Positions 10,165 to 21,052 of a stretch of DNA of 64,000 bases are shown here, piece after piece. The notes below the pieces were generated by a model, which worked only from the letters and a program-made list of their open reading frames with translations, ran no database searches and was not told the origin of the DNA. The translations under genes and the position numbers were made by a program. Numbering within the stretch: position 1 is the stretch's first letter; every line of letters begins with the position of its first letter. The DNA is taken from positions 124,001 through 188,000 of the forward strand of contig JAIVFI010000029.1 in assembly GCA_025558095.1 (NCBI GenBank), in the 5' to 3' direction. The stretch is from Hyaloraphidium curvatum. Taxonomy: Eukaryota; Monoblepharomycota; Hyaloraphidiomycetes; Hyaloraphidiales; Hyaloraphidiaceae.

Positions 10165-11151
10165 CTATAACTCGACGAGCCCCGGCGCCGAAAACGAAGC
10201 GGGATCCTTCCCTTCCGTCCCCTGCAGTTCCGGCTCCATCCTCTTCCTCCCCAGCGCCACCATCGTGATCCGATCCTCGAACTTCCTCGCGGTCTCGGGG
10301 GCGTGCACCTCGAGCACGCTCGCGAACCCCGCATCCGACAAAGCCCGCGCGAGGCTGGCCCGGGTGAACCAGAACGCGTTCTCGTTGTCGATCGACGCCC
10401 ACAGCTGGCCCTTCTTCTTGTCCTCTGGCGTGCCGGTGGCGTGCTCGGCATAGTTGCTCCCCCAGTAGGTCCGCCCGCTGAGGGTGGCGTTGGTTTCCGG
10501 CCGCAGGGCCGTCCGCGTGTCGACGATCAGCATCCGAGTCATCCCCGCCAGATTCCGGAGCAGCTTGACGGCATCCGCCGCTTCGAGGTGGTACAGGATC
10601 CCCGAGCACACGACCACGTCGAACTCCCCGTACTTTCCCCTCGCGACGTTGCGCACGTCGTCCCGCCGAAACTCGAGCGTCCGCAGGCCCAGCGCATCCT
10701 TCATGAAAATGGCCTTGGCCAGGCTGGCCTCCCGTATCTCGACGCCGAGCGCCCTCGCGCCCTTGGCGGCGAACTCGGCCGCGTAGAGCCCCTCGAGGCA
10801 GGCCAGGTCCAGCACGCGGAGGTCTTCCCATCGACTGCCGCTCGGGAGGAGCAGCAGGTCGTGGGCGAGCTGGAGGAACCGTCGCACGCGGAATGTGTTC
10901 CCGTTCGGCCCTTCGCCGAGCGTGCGCACCCCGTGTCCCAGGTGCGCCGCATGCGCGGTCCACGGGCCGTGCGAGGCTTCCACGCGGGCTTTTGCGGCGC
11001 GGAGGTCGGCGGCGGGCAGTTGCGGGGCAAAGTGGGGGCCGGCGGGCGCGGGAGGGGCGCGGGGGAGGAGGGAGAGGGCGGCGAAGGCGGAGAGGAGCAG
11101 GAGGGCGAGGAGCGATGCCGGGCGGCCGGCGGCGCCGGAAAAGAGGGGCAT
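10165..11151 (-). CDS. Membrane-anchored class I SAM-dependent methyltransferase
   Basis: Single exon of 328 codons; ATG at 11151 chosen because the frame upstream has only a TTG. The first ~35 residues form a signal anchor (a run of Leu/Ala after a short basic stretch) followed by a Pro-rich stalk. The catalytic domain shows motif I as Val-Leu-Asp-Leu-Ala-Cys-Leu-Glu-Gly-Leu-Tyr, an acidic end of strand 2 (Leu-Gly-Val-Glu-Ile-Arg) and a post-motif Asp-Val-Val-Val-Cys-Ser-Gly-Ile-Leu-Tyr-His-Leu, typical of small-molecule methyltransferases. A later Trp-Phe-Thr-Arg-Ala-Ser-Leu segment is also common in the family. Probably sits in the secretory pathway with a lumenal domain. Substrate unknown. 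Confidence 0.75.
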   Translation of the reverse strand: MPLFSGAAGRPASLLALLLLSAFAALSLLPRAPPAPAGPHFAPQLPAADLRAAKARVEASHGPWTAHAAHLGHGVRTLGEGPNGNTFRVRRFLQLAHDLLLLPSGSRWEDLRVLDLACLEGLYAAEFAAKGARALGVEIREASLAKAIFMKDALGLRTLEFRRDDVRNVARGKYGEFDVVVCSGILYHLEAADAVKLLRNLAGMTRMLIVDTRTALRPETNATLSGRTYWGSNYAEHATGTPEDKKKGQLWASIDNENAFWFTRASLARALSDAGFASVLEVHAPETARKFEDRITMVALGRKRMEPELQGTEGKDPASFSAPGLVEL

Positions 11152-11598
11152 GGAGGCGGTCAATGGGTTCCAATGCCGGAAAAATCAGAGAACGGGATCA
11201 TTGTGGCGATCCCTGCGAGGCCTCGAGGGGCAAGTGAGTGGGGTGGTTCGAGGGGACCGACCATCCCAGGCTCTTGATCTTGAGCCCATCGGAACATGAC
11301 AGAGAGCGTTTCGTGAAGAGATGCCATCATCGAATGGCGGATGATGGCTACATTGGTGGCCGAGATGGGTGGGCAAGGACCGGTACAAACAGCAGGCCCC
11401 AAGCTCGGCGAGCTCTATTCAATCCATCAAGCTCCCGACGGTTGCGTCACGACTAGGCTAGGGACGTTATCACTTCTTATTCCAGCTCCTTCTTGGTGAG
11501 GGCAGGCCACGTTCAGGCCAACGGCGGACCACGCGTCACCCCGCCGCGGACCCCCAAACAAACCACATCCCCCCTCCCCAGGCAGGGCGCCCTCGGAG
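11152..11598. other. Divergent intergenic region
   Basis: 447 bp between the methyltransferase start (minus) and the DUF4436 gene (plus). It should hold both promoters. No TATA box, repeat or RNA gene is evident. Confidence 0.35.
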
Positions 11599-14432
11599 AT
11601 GGCGTCCGCCGTCAACGGCATTCACGATGCGGCCGATACGCTGGTAGCGGCGGCGGAGGGCGAGCCGGCGGGGCTCGGGCTGACGGGCGCCGGCGCGCCC
11701 GGATCGGCCGTCGCCGCAACGCCGTCGGCGGCGTCGTCGGCGCTCGGCCGGCTCACCGCCCCGCTGAATGCCGCATCGCCGGGCGGCCCGTCGCCGGCAT
11801 CGCGGGCCGCGGCGTCGCCGTCGCTCAAGAACTTTGACGACGCGCTCGCCGACCTCGACGAGATGATGAGCGAGCTCGGCAACGTCAACGTCGAGACGAC
11901 GCCGGTGCCGCCGCGGAGGGCCAATTCGCAGGGCGGATCGGGCAAACCCGTGGCGCTGCCGTCGTCGCCTTCGCTGGACGCCGTGCCCGCGAGTGCGGCC
12001 CCCGCCGTGTCGTCGCCGGGCGCGCCTTCCCCGGCCAAGCCCTTCTCGTTCTCCCCCGGGCTGCCGGCGACGCCGGAAATCTCGAAGACGCCAGAGGTGA
12101 CCAAGACCCCGGAGCCTCTGGAGCAGCTGGCGTCTCCGGTGACGCTGCCGGCGCCGTCAGTGGCGGGCCCTGGATCCCCTCCCGCGGGCCCGGTCCTTGC
12201 CGCACCAAGCACCGCTGCTCCGCCCCCTGTTTTTGCCCCCCGAGCACCGTCACCGCTTCCCATGCCTTCTGTCGCCCCGATCGAGGTGGCGGTGCCGCAG
12301 CAGACCGGCACGCCGGCGCCCATGTCGCCCATCTCGCTGGCGTCTTCGATGTCGGTCCTGCCCGTCGGGGCGGCGGTGCAGCAGCCGGCGTCGGTGCTTC
12401 CCACGACCACCCCGTCGCCCATTCCCGAATCGCTGCCCGCGATCCCGCCGATCAGCTTCTCCCCGCTGCCCGAATGGGGCGTCGGCGCGCAGACGCCTTC
12501 CCCAACCGCTGGCGACGCGGCCCTCTCTGCCGCAGCGACCGCCCCGGCGACTTTCGTCCCGGATGCTGCAGCACCCGCAACGGTGCAACCCCCGGCCCTC
12601 TCGATCGCCGCCGCCACCCTCACCGGGCCCCCGCCAATGCCCACCCAAACGGTGCCTGCCTACGCGGCCCCCCTGCAACCCCCTGTCGACGTTCCCGACC
12701 GCCGCTCCTCGGCCCACCTCACCAATGCCAGCCGGCCCTCCACGGAGCAGCCGATGCTCGCCCCCATACCGCAGCAGGGTCAGCTCGGCGCCCCCGGCGC
12801 CCTCGCGACGGGCATCCAGCCCAGCCCCAGCCCCTACTCGGAGCTCTCCTACGATCCCGCAGCCGTTGCCGCCGCCGCCGCCGCCGCGACCGGTGTCGCC
12901 ACGCGCCCGCCGCAGGACGCCGGCTCCGCCGCCTCGGTCCAAGGTGCCCCGACCACCTCCCTGAACCGCAAAGGCACCATGGGCCGCTTCGCCAGCACCA
13001 TGCGCCCGCTCCCCTACGTCCCCACTAATCTCCCACCCCCTAAGAAGGAGCGCCGCGGGTGCTGCGGCCTGCTCCCCTTCCGCATGTCGGATGTGCTGCC
13101 CGGGTACAGGGAGCACGTCTGGGCGCGGTTCCTGTACTTCATCCTCCTCTGTATGCTGCTCGTGGCGGTGCTGGCGGTGCCGACGGCGCTGGTGTACGTG
13201 GGCTCGCAGACGGAGCGCAACCGGGGCGGCCAGATCTACCCGGGCACGCCCGGCGTGGAAGGGCCGGCGGTGAGGGAGGGCCTGCTCATGGGGGCTTCCA
13301 TAATCACGCTGGACGATCTCATCGACAGCAACTCGATGCTGGTGGGCACCCGCGCCGGGGTCCCCGGAGGACGCATCTCACTCACAGCCTCTCCCCGCCA
13401 GATCCGCTTCAACTTTTACCCCACGGGCCGCTACGCCGCGCGCATCGGCACCCAACCCAACAACCAGTCCTTCCCCCCGCCCATGGCTCTCACCATCTCG
13501 TGCGAGTTCGGCCCGGGCGTTCCCTTCTCGCCGGGCAACGCGGCGCAGTACGAGTTCTTGGCCGGCGCGCCGCCCCCGCTCGTCACGGTGCCGGCGCCCA
13601 TCTACGGGCCCAACGACATGTTCCCGTTCGACACGCACAACATCGAGCTGGGGATCAGGTGCTGGCAGGGGTCGGCGGTCGAGGGAACGGTGACGGAGGT
13701 GCCGATCTACGTGGAGCTGATCGGTGTCGTGCAGGTTCGCGGTTCGCTGCGTTGCTCGGTTGGTTGCTGGTTCTCACACCCGGTCCGTCGCAGAGCTGGA
13801 GGTTCGCCCTCACGACGCTGCACAACCCGACCTACACGAGGTGGACGGCGGACATTTACGCCAGCAGGTCGCCCACGACGGTCTTCTTCGCCATCTTCAT
13901 CATGATCCTCATGTGGTGCCTCGGTGGGTCCGGCCGCCCGCGTTGCCCCCGGACGCCGCTCATCCCCCCTCCTTCTCCAGCCATGTCCATGGCCTACATG
14001 TTCTACTACTACTCTTTCCGCGCCCCCCGCGGCCGCATGCCCGCGGACCTCCTCAGCGTCGGCCCCACGATCGTCTTTGCCCTCCCCTTTGTCCGCGAGG
14101 CCGTCCCCGGCACCCCGCCCGCCGGCGTGCTCTCGGACTACATCGCCTACTTCTGGTGCGAGGCCATCGTCGTCATCACCACCGTCGGCCTCATCGCCGT
14201 GTGGTTTTTGCGGCACCAGGCGCCGTTCCATGCCAACTGGAGGTGGAGGAGCAGCGCGCCCGCGGATATGGAGATGGTGTACAAGGGCCAGTCGGCGGTG
14301 CTGTCGCTGGACAACCTGGAGAGGGAGCCGATCGGGAGCAACGAGGACGCCGAGGGGCACGCGCTCCACGAGGATGCGGAGGGACATGCGCTGCCCCCGG
14401 ATGCCGAGGCGCACAACCTGCACGAGGACTGA
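11599..14432 (+). CDS. Large Ala/Pro-rich protein with C-terminal DUF4436-like membrane domain and an N-terminal LD-like motif
   Basis: Exons 11599-13734, 13794-13923 and 13981-14432 (905 aa). Residues ~1-480 are low-complexity Ala/Pro/Ser, with one conspicuous amphipathic segment at 79-94 (Leu-Asp-Glu-Met-Met-Ser-Glu-Leu) that fits the LDxLLxxL pattern. A Cys-Cys pair then precedes a first membrane helix, an extracellular beta domain with Phe-Pro-Phe-Asp-Thr-His (DUF4436 has a Tyr/Phe-Pro-Phe-Asp motif), and three more helices near the C-terminus. The last ~25 residues repeat His-Glu-Asp-Ala-Glu-Gly. Introns of 59 and 57 nt (GTTCGC..CGCAG, GTGGGT..CTCCAG) are clear from frame. Likely a plasma or organellar membrane protein with a long cytosolic disordered tail; function unknown. 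Confidence 0.65.
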
Positions 14433-14593
14433 TTGGAGGTTGAGGGGAGTCTTGCGGACGCTTGGAAACGGAAGGGCGGTCTCCATAAGTTCTCCCATGT
14501 TCCTCTAACTTAGGCAAGCAACATTATGGTTTTTCCGAAACGCAAAGACCCGTGTCCAACCGTGCCCAAACCGCCATCGTCCGCCGCTTCCGG

Positions 14594-17500
14594 TTATTTT
14601 GTCGAGGTCTTTTTCATCGCGAACCGCCCCTTCTTCTTGGTGTCCACCTCCTGCGCGCTCTTGAGCAGCGCGAGCTCGCCCGGGAACAGGTACTCCCCGT
14701 CCGCCGACGTCGCCCCCTTGAGGTCCCCCGAGGTGCTGCGCGACGGCGCCGGGAACGCCTCCTCCCCGTCGCTCGACCGCCGCTTGAACAGGTCGGCGAC
14801 CGACTTTCGCCGGCCCGACGGCGGCGGGTGCCCCGAGATGCTCGCCCCGTCGTCGTCCTCGCCCTTGAAGAAGGAAGAGATGGAGCGCCGGCGCGACGAG
14901 TTGGATTTGATCGAGTGCGCGTCGTCGTTGTCGTGCACCGTGAGCATCCCCTGGTCGTCCGTCTTGCTGCGCGTCATCATGCCCAGGAGTTTCTTCTTCT
15001 TGGGCTTCTCCTCGGGCGGCGGCGCGTACGGGTCCGGCTCCTCCTCCTCCTTCTTGCGACCGAATTTGAGGATCTTCTTGATCCCGCCCTTGCCGTCCCC
15101 CAGCACCTTCATCTTCCCAACGGCCCCGGCCACCGCGAACGTCCGCCCGGGCTCGTACGGGCTCGTCGACCTCTCGTACGGCTCCTCCTCCTCCTCCGGG
15201 ACGGGCGACGCCGGCGCCGACCGCGGCTTGGCCCCAAAGATGGGCGGCACCAGCGCCGCGATCTCGGCGTCCTGCTTGGCCTTGGCCACCGCGCTCCAGT
15301 CCACGTCCCCCGGAGGCGGCCCGCCGCGGCGGAGGCTGTTGGTGCGCCTGGTCTCGGGGATCTCGGCGGCGGCCGCCGCCTCCACGCCTCCGGGCCCGGC
15401 GAGCGAGGCCCACGAGCGCGGGACCTTCTTCTCCATGGGCAGGGCCAGATCGGGGCCGAAGGAGAGGTTGGAGGAGCCGCGGGATGATTCGCGGCCGAGG
15501 TTGCTGGTGCCAGTGGGTACGAGAGAGGGGCGGCGCGGCGCTGGTGCGGGTTCGGGCTGCGGCACGTGCTCTTCCTCGTGCTCGGGCTCGGAGTAGACCT
15601 CCTCTTGCGGCGGCGGCGGCGGTGCGGGTTTCGGGGCGGCGGCAGGGCGGGGCACGCTCTGCGACCGCGGCGCCGGGGCCGGCAGCGCCGGCGCCGAGAC
15701 CGGCCGCGCCGACATGGGCCGCGCCGACGACGACGCCTGCGACCCCGGGCGGGGCGTCTCCGTCTCGTCGCCCTCGCCGCCCGACTCCTCGTCCTCGTCC
15801 TCCGAGGGCGGGCGACGGGCCGAGGGCGGGGGAGCCGCGGCCTTCTGCGCCTGCGCCCTCCGCGCGAGCTCCGCCTCCCTCCGCGCCAGGTCCGCCTCCC
15901 GCCTCCTCATCTCCTCGGCGCGCCGCTGATCCTCCGCCCTGCGCTTCTCCTCTTCCGCGCGGCGCCGCCTCTCCTCCTCCCTCCTCCGATCTTCGGCCGC
16001 CCGCCTCCTGCGCTCCTCCTCGAGCCTCGCCGCCTCCCTCGGATCCTCCTCCTCCTCCTCCTCGTCCTCGTCCTCGTATTCCTCGTCGTCCGAATCGTCC
16101 TCCCGCGCCGGGATCGGCTGCTGCGGCCTCCCGTTGGCCTTTGGCCGCGGCAGCGTGTCCTCCTCCGTGTCGCTCGCGGGGCCCCAGAGCAGCTCGCCGA
16201 TCAGCCCGCGGGTCTTCTTTGGCGGCGCCGCCTGCGGCTTCGCGGGCGGGGGTTTCTGCTGCGCGGCGGCTGGAGGCGGCTTGGCGGACGCGGGGGAGGG
16301 CTTGACGGGGGATGCGGGGCCGGGCGACGAGGCGGTTGCGCGCGTGGGTGACGGCGCGGCGGCAGAGGGGGAGCCCTGCCCGCGGAGCATGGCCACCGCC
16401 GAGGCAAAGTACCCCTTCTGCTGCTGCTGCACCGGCTGCTCGTCCTCCCCTTCCGATGATTCGTACTCGGATCCCGAGCCCGAGCCGTAGTCCGAATCCG
16501 AGGCCGGCGGCGGGGCGACGGGCTGCGCGGGCGCGTCGCGCTTGCCCGCCCAGACGAAGCCCGCGGGGGAGGGAGGGCGCTGCGCAGGTGCAGCGGCGGG
16601 GAGCGCGGGGGTGCGGGTGGTGGGGTGCGCGGATTTTGGGGGGGCGGGGTCGGGCAGCTTGGGGGCGCGGCCGGTGGTGGGGTAAGCGGATTTCGGGGGT
16701 TGCGGAGGGGGTGCGTCGGCGGCGCGTTCGAAGGCCGAGGTGAGGGCTTTGACGCGGGAACCCTGCGGCGGCGCGGCGGCGGGGGGGCGGGAAGCGGGTT
16801 GGGAAGGCGGTGGTGCTGCGATGGCGCGGGAAGATGGCTGGGTAGGAGGCTGCTGCCGCACGGGCGCTGGGGCTGGCGCTGGCACAGGGGCGCTCCGCGG
16901 TGCGGGGACCACGGCGCGCGATGATGCCGGCGCCGGCGCTGGCTGGGCGCGCGGTGCCGCCGCGATCGTCCTCTGCGCCTGCGCGGCGGGCGGCAGCTGC
17001 GGCGCCTTCGTCCTCGCGGGCGAAAGCAGGTTCTCGAGTTCCATCTCCAGGTCGTCCATCGCCTCGGTGAACGAGTTGCCCCTCCCTCGCGTCTGCGGGG
17101 GGGGTGCCAGGGCCCTCGGAGCAGGCGGACGCGCTGCCGGCGGGACCCGTGGCGTGGGCGCGCCCGAGGCCCCCGCGATGGCGGCATCCAGATCGTCCAG
17201 ATGGTCCAAGAACGCGGTGCTCGTGGTCCGTACGCTGCGGATGCTCCCCTCCCGCTCGTACTTGGGGCCCGACGGCAGGAACGAGGTCGCGGCGCGCGGC
17301 GGGAGGTGCGTCTGCGTGCTGGGTGGCGGGGGAAGCGCCCGGGGAGCGTAGGACGAGGATAAAAGCGAAGACGCGCCCACAGTCCGCGTGGGCGACGATG
17401 GCGCGGAGTAGCCGTAGCCCGAGGGGAAGTTGAGCGACTGCGGTTGGTACGGCGACGAGTAGGCGGTCGACTGCCCGTAGAGCGACGACGATGATCCGTA

Positions 17501-18013
17501 GCCTGTGCTGCCGCCGTAGCCGCTGCCCGCGCGGTAGGCCGACGGCGACGCGTAGGACGATGCCGATCCCAGGCCCGACGAATACTGGGAAGGCATTGGC
17601 AGCGGGGCCTGCGACGGCATCGGCAGGAACTGCGGGGCCGGCGCCGCCGCGTAGCCGCCCCCGCGGTCGAGGCCGGCCATCAGCGACGCCAGGTCGCCCG
17701 ACGCGGCGGTCGATGCCGACGTGTAGCCCGCGCCGTAGCCGGCCGACGGACCGTAGGTGGCCGCCGAGCCGTAACCGGCCGGGTAGCCGCCCGGCGTCCG
17801 CAGCGACAGCGCGCCCGAGCCGACGCGGTCCGGCGCGAAGCCCACCGGCGACGGCGGCGGCATCGGCGTCGAGAAGGCCGCGTACGGCAGCGGCGCGGGC
17901 CCCGCAGCGGAGGGCCCCCCCGCCGCCCACGCGCCGCCCGCGCCGCCCGCCGCCCCGCCCGGCCGCAGCGACGTCGAGATGAGGCTGTCGAGGTCGGCGA
18001 GGTGCGACTGCAT
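14594..18013 (-). CDS. 1139-residue intrinsically disordered protein with coiled coil and LD-like motifs
   Basis: Single minus-strand exon; ATG at 18013 chosen because it opens directly into a regular pattern while the frame above it starts only with TTG. The protein begins with an amphipathic Leu-Ala-Asp-Leu-Asp-Ser-Leu-Ile; similar segments recur near residues 270 (Leu-Asp-Asp-Leu-Asp-Ala-Ala-Ile) and 318 (Met-Asp-Asp-Leu-Glu-Met-Glu-Leu). Between them is a Gly/Tyr/Ser-rich region, then long Pro/Ala tracts, an acidic run and a strong Arg/Glu coiled coil of ~90 residues (~15850-16080). The C-terminus has basic Ser-rich segments (Arg-Arg-Arg-Ser-Ile-Ser, Arg-Arg-Lys-Ser-Val) that look like kinase sites. 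No enzyme domain is seen. Could be a cytoskeletal or adhesion scaffold; this is inference from motifs only. Confidence 0.6.
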   Translation of the reverse strand: MQSHLADLDSLISTSLRPGGAAGGAGGAWAAGGPSAAGPAPLPYAAFSTPMPPPSPVGFAPDRVGSGALSLRTPGGYPAGYGSAATYGPSAGYGAGYTSASTAASGDLASLMAGLDRGGGYAAAPAPQFLPMPSQAPLPMPSQYSSGLGSASSYASPSAYRAGSGYGGSTGYGSSSSLYGQSTAYSSPYQPQSLNFPSGYGYSAPSSPTRTVGASSLLSSSYAPRALPPPPSTQTHLPPRAATSFLPSGPKYEREGSIRSVRTTSTAFLDHLDDLDAAIAGASGAPTPRVPPAARPPAPRALAPPPQTRGRGNSFTEAMDDLEMELENLLSPARTKAPQLPPAAQAQRTIAAAPRAQPAPAPASSRAVVPAPRSAPVPAPAPAPVRQQPPTQPSSRAIAAPPPSQPASRPPAAAPPQGSRVKALTSAFERAADAPPPQPPKSAYPTTGRAPKLPDPAPPKSAHPTTRTPALPAAAPAQRPPSPAGFVWAGKRDAPAQPVAPPPASDSDYGSGSGSEYESSEGEDEQPVQQQQKGYFASAVAMLRGQGSPSAAAPSPTRATASSPGPASPVKPSPASAKPPPAAAQQKPPPAKPQAAPPKKTRGLIGELLWGPASDTEEDTLPRPKANGRPQQPIPAREDDSDDEEYEDEDEEEEEEDPREAARLEEERRRRAAEDRRREEERRRRAEEEKRRAEDQRRAEEMRRREADLARREAELARRAQAQKAAAPPPSARRPPSEDEDEESGGEGDETETPRPGSQASSSARPMSARPVSAPALPAPAPRSQSVPRPAAAPKPAPPPPPQEEVYSEPEHEEEHVPQPEPAPAPRRPSLVPTGTSNLGRESSRGSSNLSFGPDLALPMEKKVPRSWASLAGPGGVEAAAAAEIPETRRTNSLRRGGPPPGDVDWSAVAKAKQDAEIAALVPPIFGAKPRSAPASPVPEEEEEPYERSTSPYEPGRTFAVAGAVGKMKVLGDGKGGIKKILKFGRKKEEEEPDPYAPPPEEKPKKKKLLGMMTRSKTDDQGMLTVHDNDDAHSIKSNSSRRRSISSFFKGEDDDGASISGHPPPSGRRKSVADLFKRRSSDGEEAFPAPSRSTSGDLKGATSADGEYLFPGELALLKSAQEVDTKKKGRFAMKKTSTK

Positions 18014-18794
18014 CGCGCCGCCCCGGCGCCCGGCCCCGGGAGTGATCGCGGGTCCACGGTCGTCCAGTCCCCCGCCGCCCCCAGCCAGCCGCGGCTCGAA
18101 ACCAACGCCCGATCGGCTGCCGCGCACTCGGGCAGCCAGATGGTGACCAAATGCCGATCCAGAAAAGAGCGTTTCCGATTTTCCCAAAGATTACGTGTCC
18201 GCTGGCCGCCTGCCCGCGTCGCAGCGTCGCCGGTCGCGCCTCCGAACGACCCTGATTGCAGAGCCGGATCAACAGGGCGCTGAAGAATGCCGCTGGCGGT
18301 CCAGGACAAACTGCAACGCTTTCCTGGTTTCCGGAGCAGCATAGAGAAGGGTCGTCGCGCCCGCGTCCACCAGTGACGCGTCGCGTGCGAAACCACATCA
18401 AGTCATCAAGTATGCCGATCGGCGAGGCCCACGCGCAGTGCGCATGGAGGAGAGGGCCTCCGGAGCGGAAAGACGCTCAGAAATCTTGTTTGCCGTGCTG
18501 ATCCGCGGGGGTGTGCCTTGCGCGCGACGCGAGCCGATACTGGCGTGACTGCCCCGCGGCCAAGCGGCCGCCCGCGAAGGAGCGCGAGGGCATGTGTGGA
18601 GGCCGGCTTCGGTCAGCGATGACCGAGGCATCGCGGAACGCGGCATGGGGAGGAGCGGGACGCGGGGGCGGGTAATGACTGATCATGCTGCGATCGGGAG
18701 CGGATGAGTCCGTACTGGGTAACAGGCGAACCATTGAGCAAGCTATCAGTCAAAGTGTTGCTCTGTGGATGCACGTTTCAATCCGAACTGCCAA
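18014..18794. other. Intergenic region, no gene seen
   Basis: About 780 bp between the disordered-protein start and the F-box gene stop (both minus strand). Open frames are short and not protein-like. It should contain the promoter of the upstream gene's divergent side and a terminator; nothing specific is recognisable. Confidence 0.35.
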
Positions 18795-19850
18795 CTACGA
18801 AGCGCCTGGCATCCCGGTCGAGATGTTCACTCTCCTCCCGATCCTTCGCCGCCACAGCTCCGCCTCCTCCGCACACCCTGCGATCCCCTCCTCGGAAACA
18901 TTTTCGGGATAAGCGATGTTGTCCACCCGAATGCGCAGCCGCGGTCGAGACGCCAGAAGCGCCGACAGCCGCCCGAGCCCGCCGTCGATCAGCGAGGCGT
19001 CCGCTACGAGTTCTGTCACTTCCAGCTCTTCCAGGGCCGCGGGCAGACCGCACTCCAGGATGTCCTTGGATGCCAACTCGCAGATGTCTAGGCTCTTGAT
19101 CGAGGGCAGGCGCGCGATCATTGCCAGAGTCTCCGGTTCGAGTGATGACGGGGCGGATTCGCTGCGGTTGTCGACATGGCGGGGCCGAAACCAGCGGTTG
19201 GTGCACGCGGTGCGGAAACCGTCCCCTTTTTCCACGGTCCATCCGGTGACTTTCCGGACCACACTGGGGTCGAGGAACCCAAGGACGTCGAGCCCCTCTT
19301 CGCCCCAGATATCGAGGGCCAGCTCCTCCAGGCCGGGACACAAATTGAGGAGACTCTTGAGCACGGGTAGCTGCGGATAACGATTCGATCCCTGATAGCG
19401 CAAGCATCGCACGAAAGGAAGGCTGAAGTCGAGCTCGTCCCCGATTTCACCGACGTTATCGTTCACATCTAGGGAGCGCAGTGACTCCGGAAGCGCCCTG
19501 AGCACGGCTGCCCATGAGTATGGCTCTTCGAAGTAGAGATCAACGGAACGTAGCCGTGAGGCCTGTTGGAAGACGCGCATCGCGACTGCCACGTCCTGCG
19601 TCCTCTCCAATGACATGATCCAGAGGTCCACGTGGCGCAAATGCCCGAGCCAATCGTTGGTCTCCCAGTGATCCAGCTGCGCCGGTTGAGGGCCGCCCCA
19701 ACAGCGGAATTGATAGAAAGCAAGCGGGGCGAGAAGCTCGAAGATCCCGCGAGACGCGCGTGCAAACTCGAGCTGCCACCGGCGCCGGAGGAACTGCGCG
19801 ATACGGTAGAGGATTTCGGGAGGCAGCTCGGCAGCGTCGGTGGTCGCCAT
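18795..19850 (-). CDS. F-box-like/LRR-like protein
   Basis: Single exon, 351 aa, ATG at 19850. The N-terminus reads Leu-Pro-Pro-Glu-Ile-Leu-Tyr-Arg-Ile-Ala-Gln-Phe-Leu, a good F-box start, followed by an Ala-Arg-Ala-Ser-Arg-Gly pattern. The rest has irregular leucine-rich segments (Leu-Arg-Ser-Leu-Asp-Val; Leu-Glu-Glu-Leu-Ala-Leu; Ile-Lys-Ser-Leu-Asp-Ile) typical of divergent LRR substrate-binding parts in fungal F-box proteins. Likely role: substrate receptor of an SCF ubiquitin ligase, binding Skp1 through the N-terminus; the target is unknown. No introns seen. Confidence 0.65.
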   Translation of the reverse strand: MATTDAAELPPEILYRIAQFLRRRWQLEFARASRGIFELLAPLAFYQFRCWGGPQPAQLDHWETNDWLGHLRHVDLWIMSLERTQDVAVAMRVFQQASRLRSVDLYFEEPYSWAAVLRALPESLRSLDVNDNVGEIGDELDFSLPFVRCLRYQGSNRYPQLPVLKSLLNLCPGLEELALDIWGEEGLDVLGFLDPSVVRKVTGWTVEKGDGFRTACTNRWFRPRHVDNRSESAPSSLEPETLAMIARLPSIKSLDICELASKDILECGLPAALEELEVTELVADASLIDGGLGRLSALLASRPRLRIRVDNIAYPENVSEEGIAGCAEEAELWRRRIGRRVNISTGMPGAS

Positions 19851-20003
19851 GGCAAAAGGGAGGGCGAGGAGTGTTGCTTGGGGTGCGGTGACGCGGCGAT
19901 CACGCGGGGGAAGCCTCCCGAATCCGGCCTCCCGCTTCCGAATTCACCCAGCATTCGGAACATGATCGCATCTTTTGTTGCAATACAGAAGTTAGAGACG
20001 ACC

Positions 20004-21052
20004 TCAACCGCTCCCGCCCCGGCTCCGAGCCTGCTTGATCGTCCGGCACTCAGTCGTCTTCCCGTCCCGCCTCGCGCTCTTGGCCCCGTGGATCGCGTCC
20101 GCGCCCTTGAAGTCCGCCTTCTGGCATTCTGCCGAGCAGTACGCGACCGCGAACGGCTTGCACCCGCCGCACTTGAACAGCTTCTGAAGTCCGGCTTCCT
20201 CGGCTGTCTTGCCGCACGACAGACAGCGCAGCTTGCTCCAGAACTGCTCCTTCGGGCCGGCTTCTGCGAGCGGCTTCTCGTGCCCGCCGAGAGCCTCCAA
20301 GTTGCTGGCGAGGTGGCCGTATCGACGCGCGGCGCGCTCGATGCGGGCAAGGGTGATGTCGTCGGCCTTCGCGGCGTCCGAAACGTCGTCACCCAAGATC
20401 CAGCGGGCATCGCGCAACGGATCATGCGTTCGCTCTTCCCAGATGATCCTCCACAAGATATCCATGTCGACCTTCTGGAGGAGCTTGGACCGGAACAGCT
20501 CCGCGATGATCTCTTTGCTGTCGTGGTCGGCAGGAGCTTTGAAAAAGCACCGAAGCTCCAGCAGGGTCCAGTGCATGCGCCAGGCACCAATAGCCTGTCC
20601 ATTGGCGACCAAGTAGTCGAGTACTCGGAACGTGTGCACCCGCTGCGTGCAATCCCGGCCGCGTAGCACCTTCTCCACCTCCTCAACAGACAAATCGCAG
20701 GCCTCGGCGATCAAGGAAGACCCAGAGACAGGAAATTCATCGATCTCGCTGTCGTCCGGCCCGGTGTCCGAGGGTTCCGCCAGCGGAGCTTTCGCCCTCC
20801 ACTCTTCGGCTTTCGCTTCGTTCATGGGGAGACCTTTGCCGCTGTCGGACTCGTCGTTAAGGGCAGCGCGTGGGCCGTAGCCTTCGGATACAGGGCAATG
20901 TTGTACGCCGTGCACATGAGGAGATAAATGTCCGCGGGGGCTTCCTGTGCCAGGACGCCCCGCGCCGCGGCGCGGACGGGTGCGAGGCACGCGCCGCAGA
21001 GCCAGTCCGGCGTGCAGCGTGTGCACCGAGGGGGAAGGACGTAGGGAGCCAT
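20004..21052 (-). CDS. MYND-type zinc-finger protein
   Basis: Two exons, 20892-21052 and 20004-20841 (332 aa). The 50-nt intron (donor GTATCC, CTTAAC before a CGACAG acceptor) joins a Cys-rich N-terminus (Cys-Thr-Arg-Cys ... Cys-Gly-Ala-Cys) to the main body. The C-terminal ~65 residues hold Cys-x2-Cys-x13-Cys-x2-Cys, then Tyr-Cys-x3-Cys, as in a MYND finger; the last His/Cys ligands are more widely spaced than usual. The middle is alpha-helical with no known domain. MYND fingers usually bind proline-rich protein partners. Starting at the second-exon ATG (20825) instead would lose the N-terminal Cys motif. Confidence 0.72.

Noticed and set aside
11622-12644. 340-codon open frame antisense to the DUF4436 gene
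   Set aside because: Gly/Ala/Ser-rich mirror of a Pro/Ala-rich coding region in high-GC DNA;  no family pattern.
16046-16090. CTC/GTC triplet run as a possible expansion repeat
   Set aside because: Encodes the acidic tract of the disordered protein on the minus strand and is imperfect; no sign of instability.
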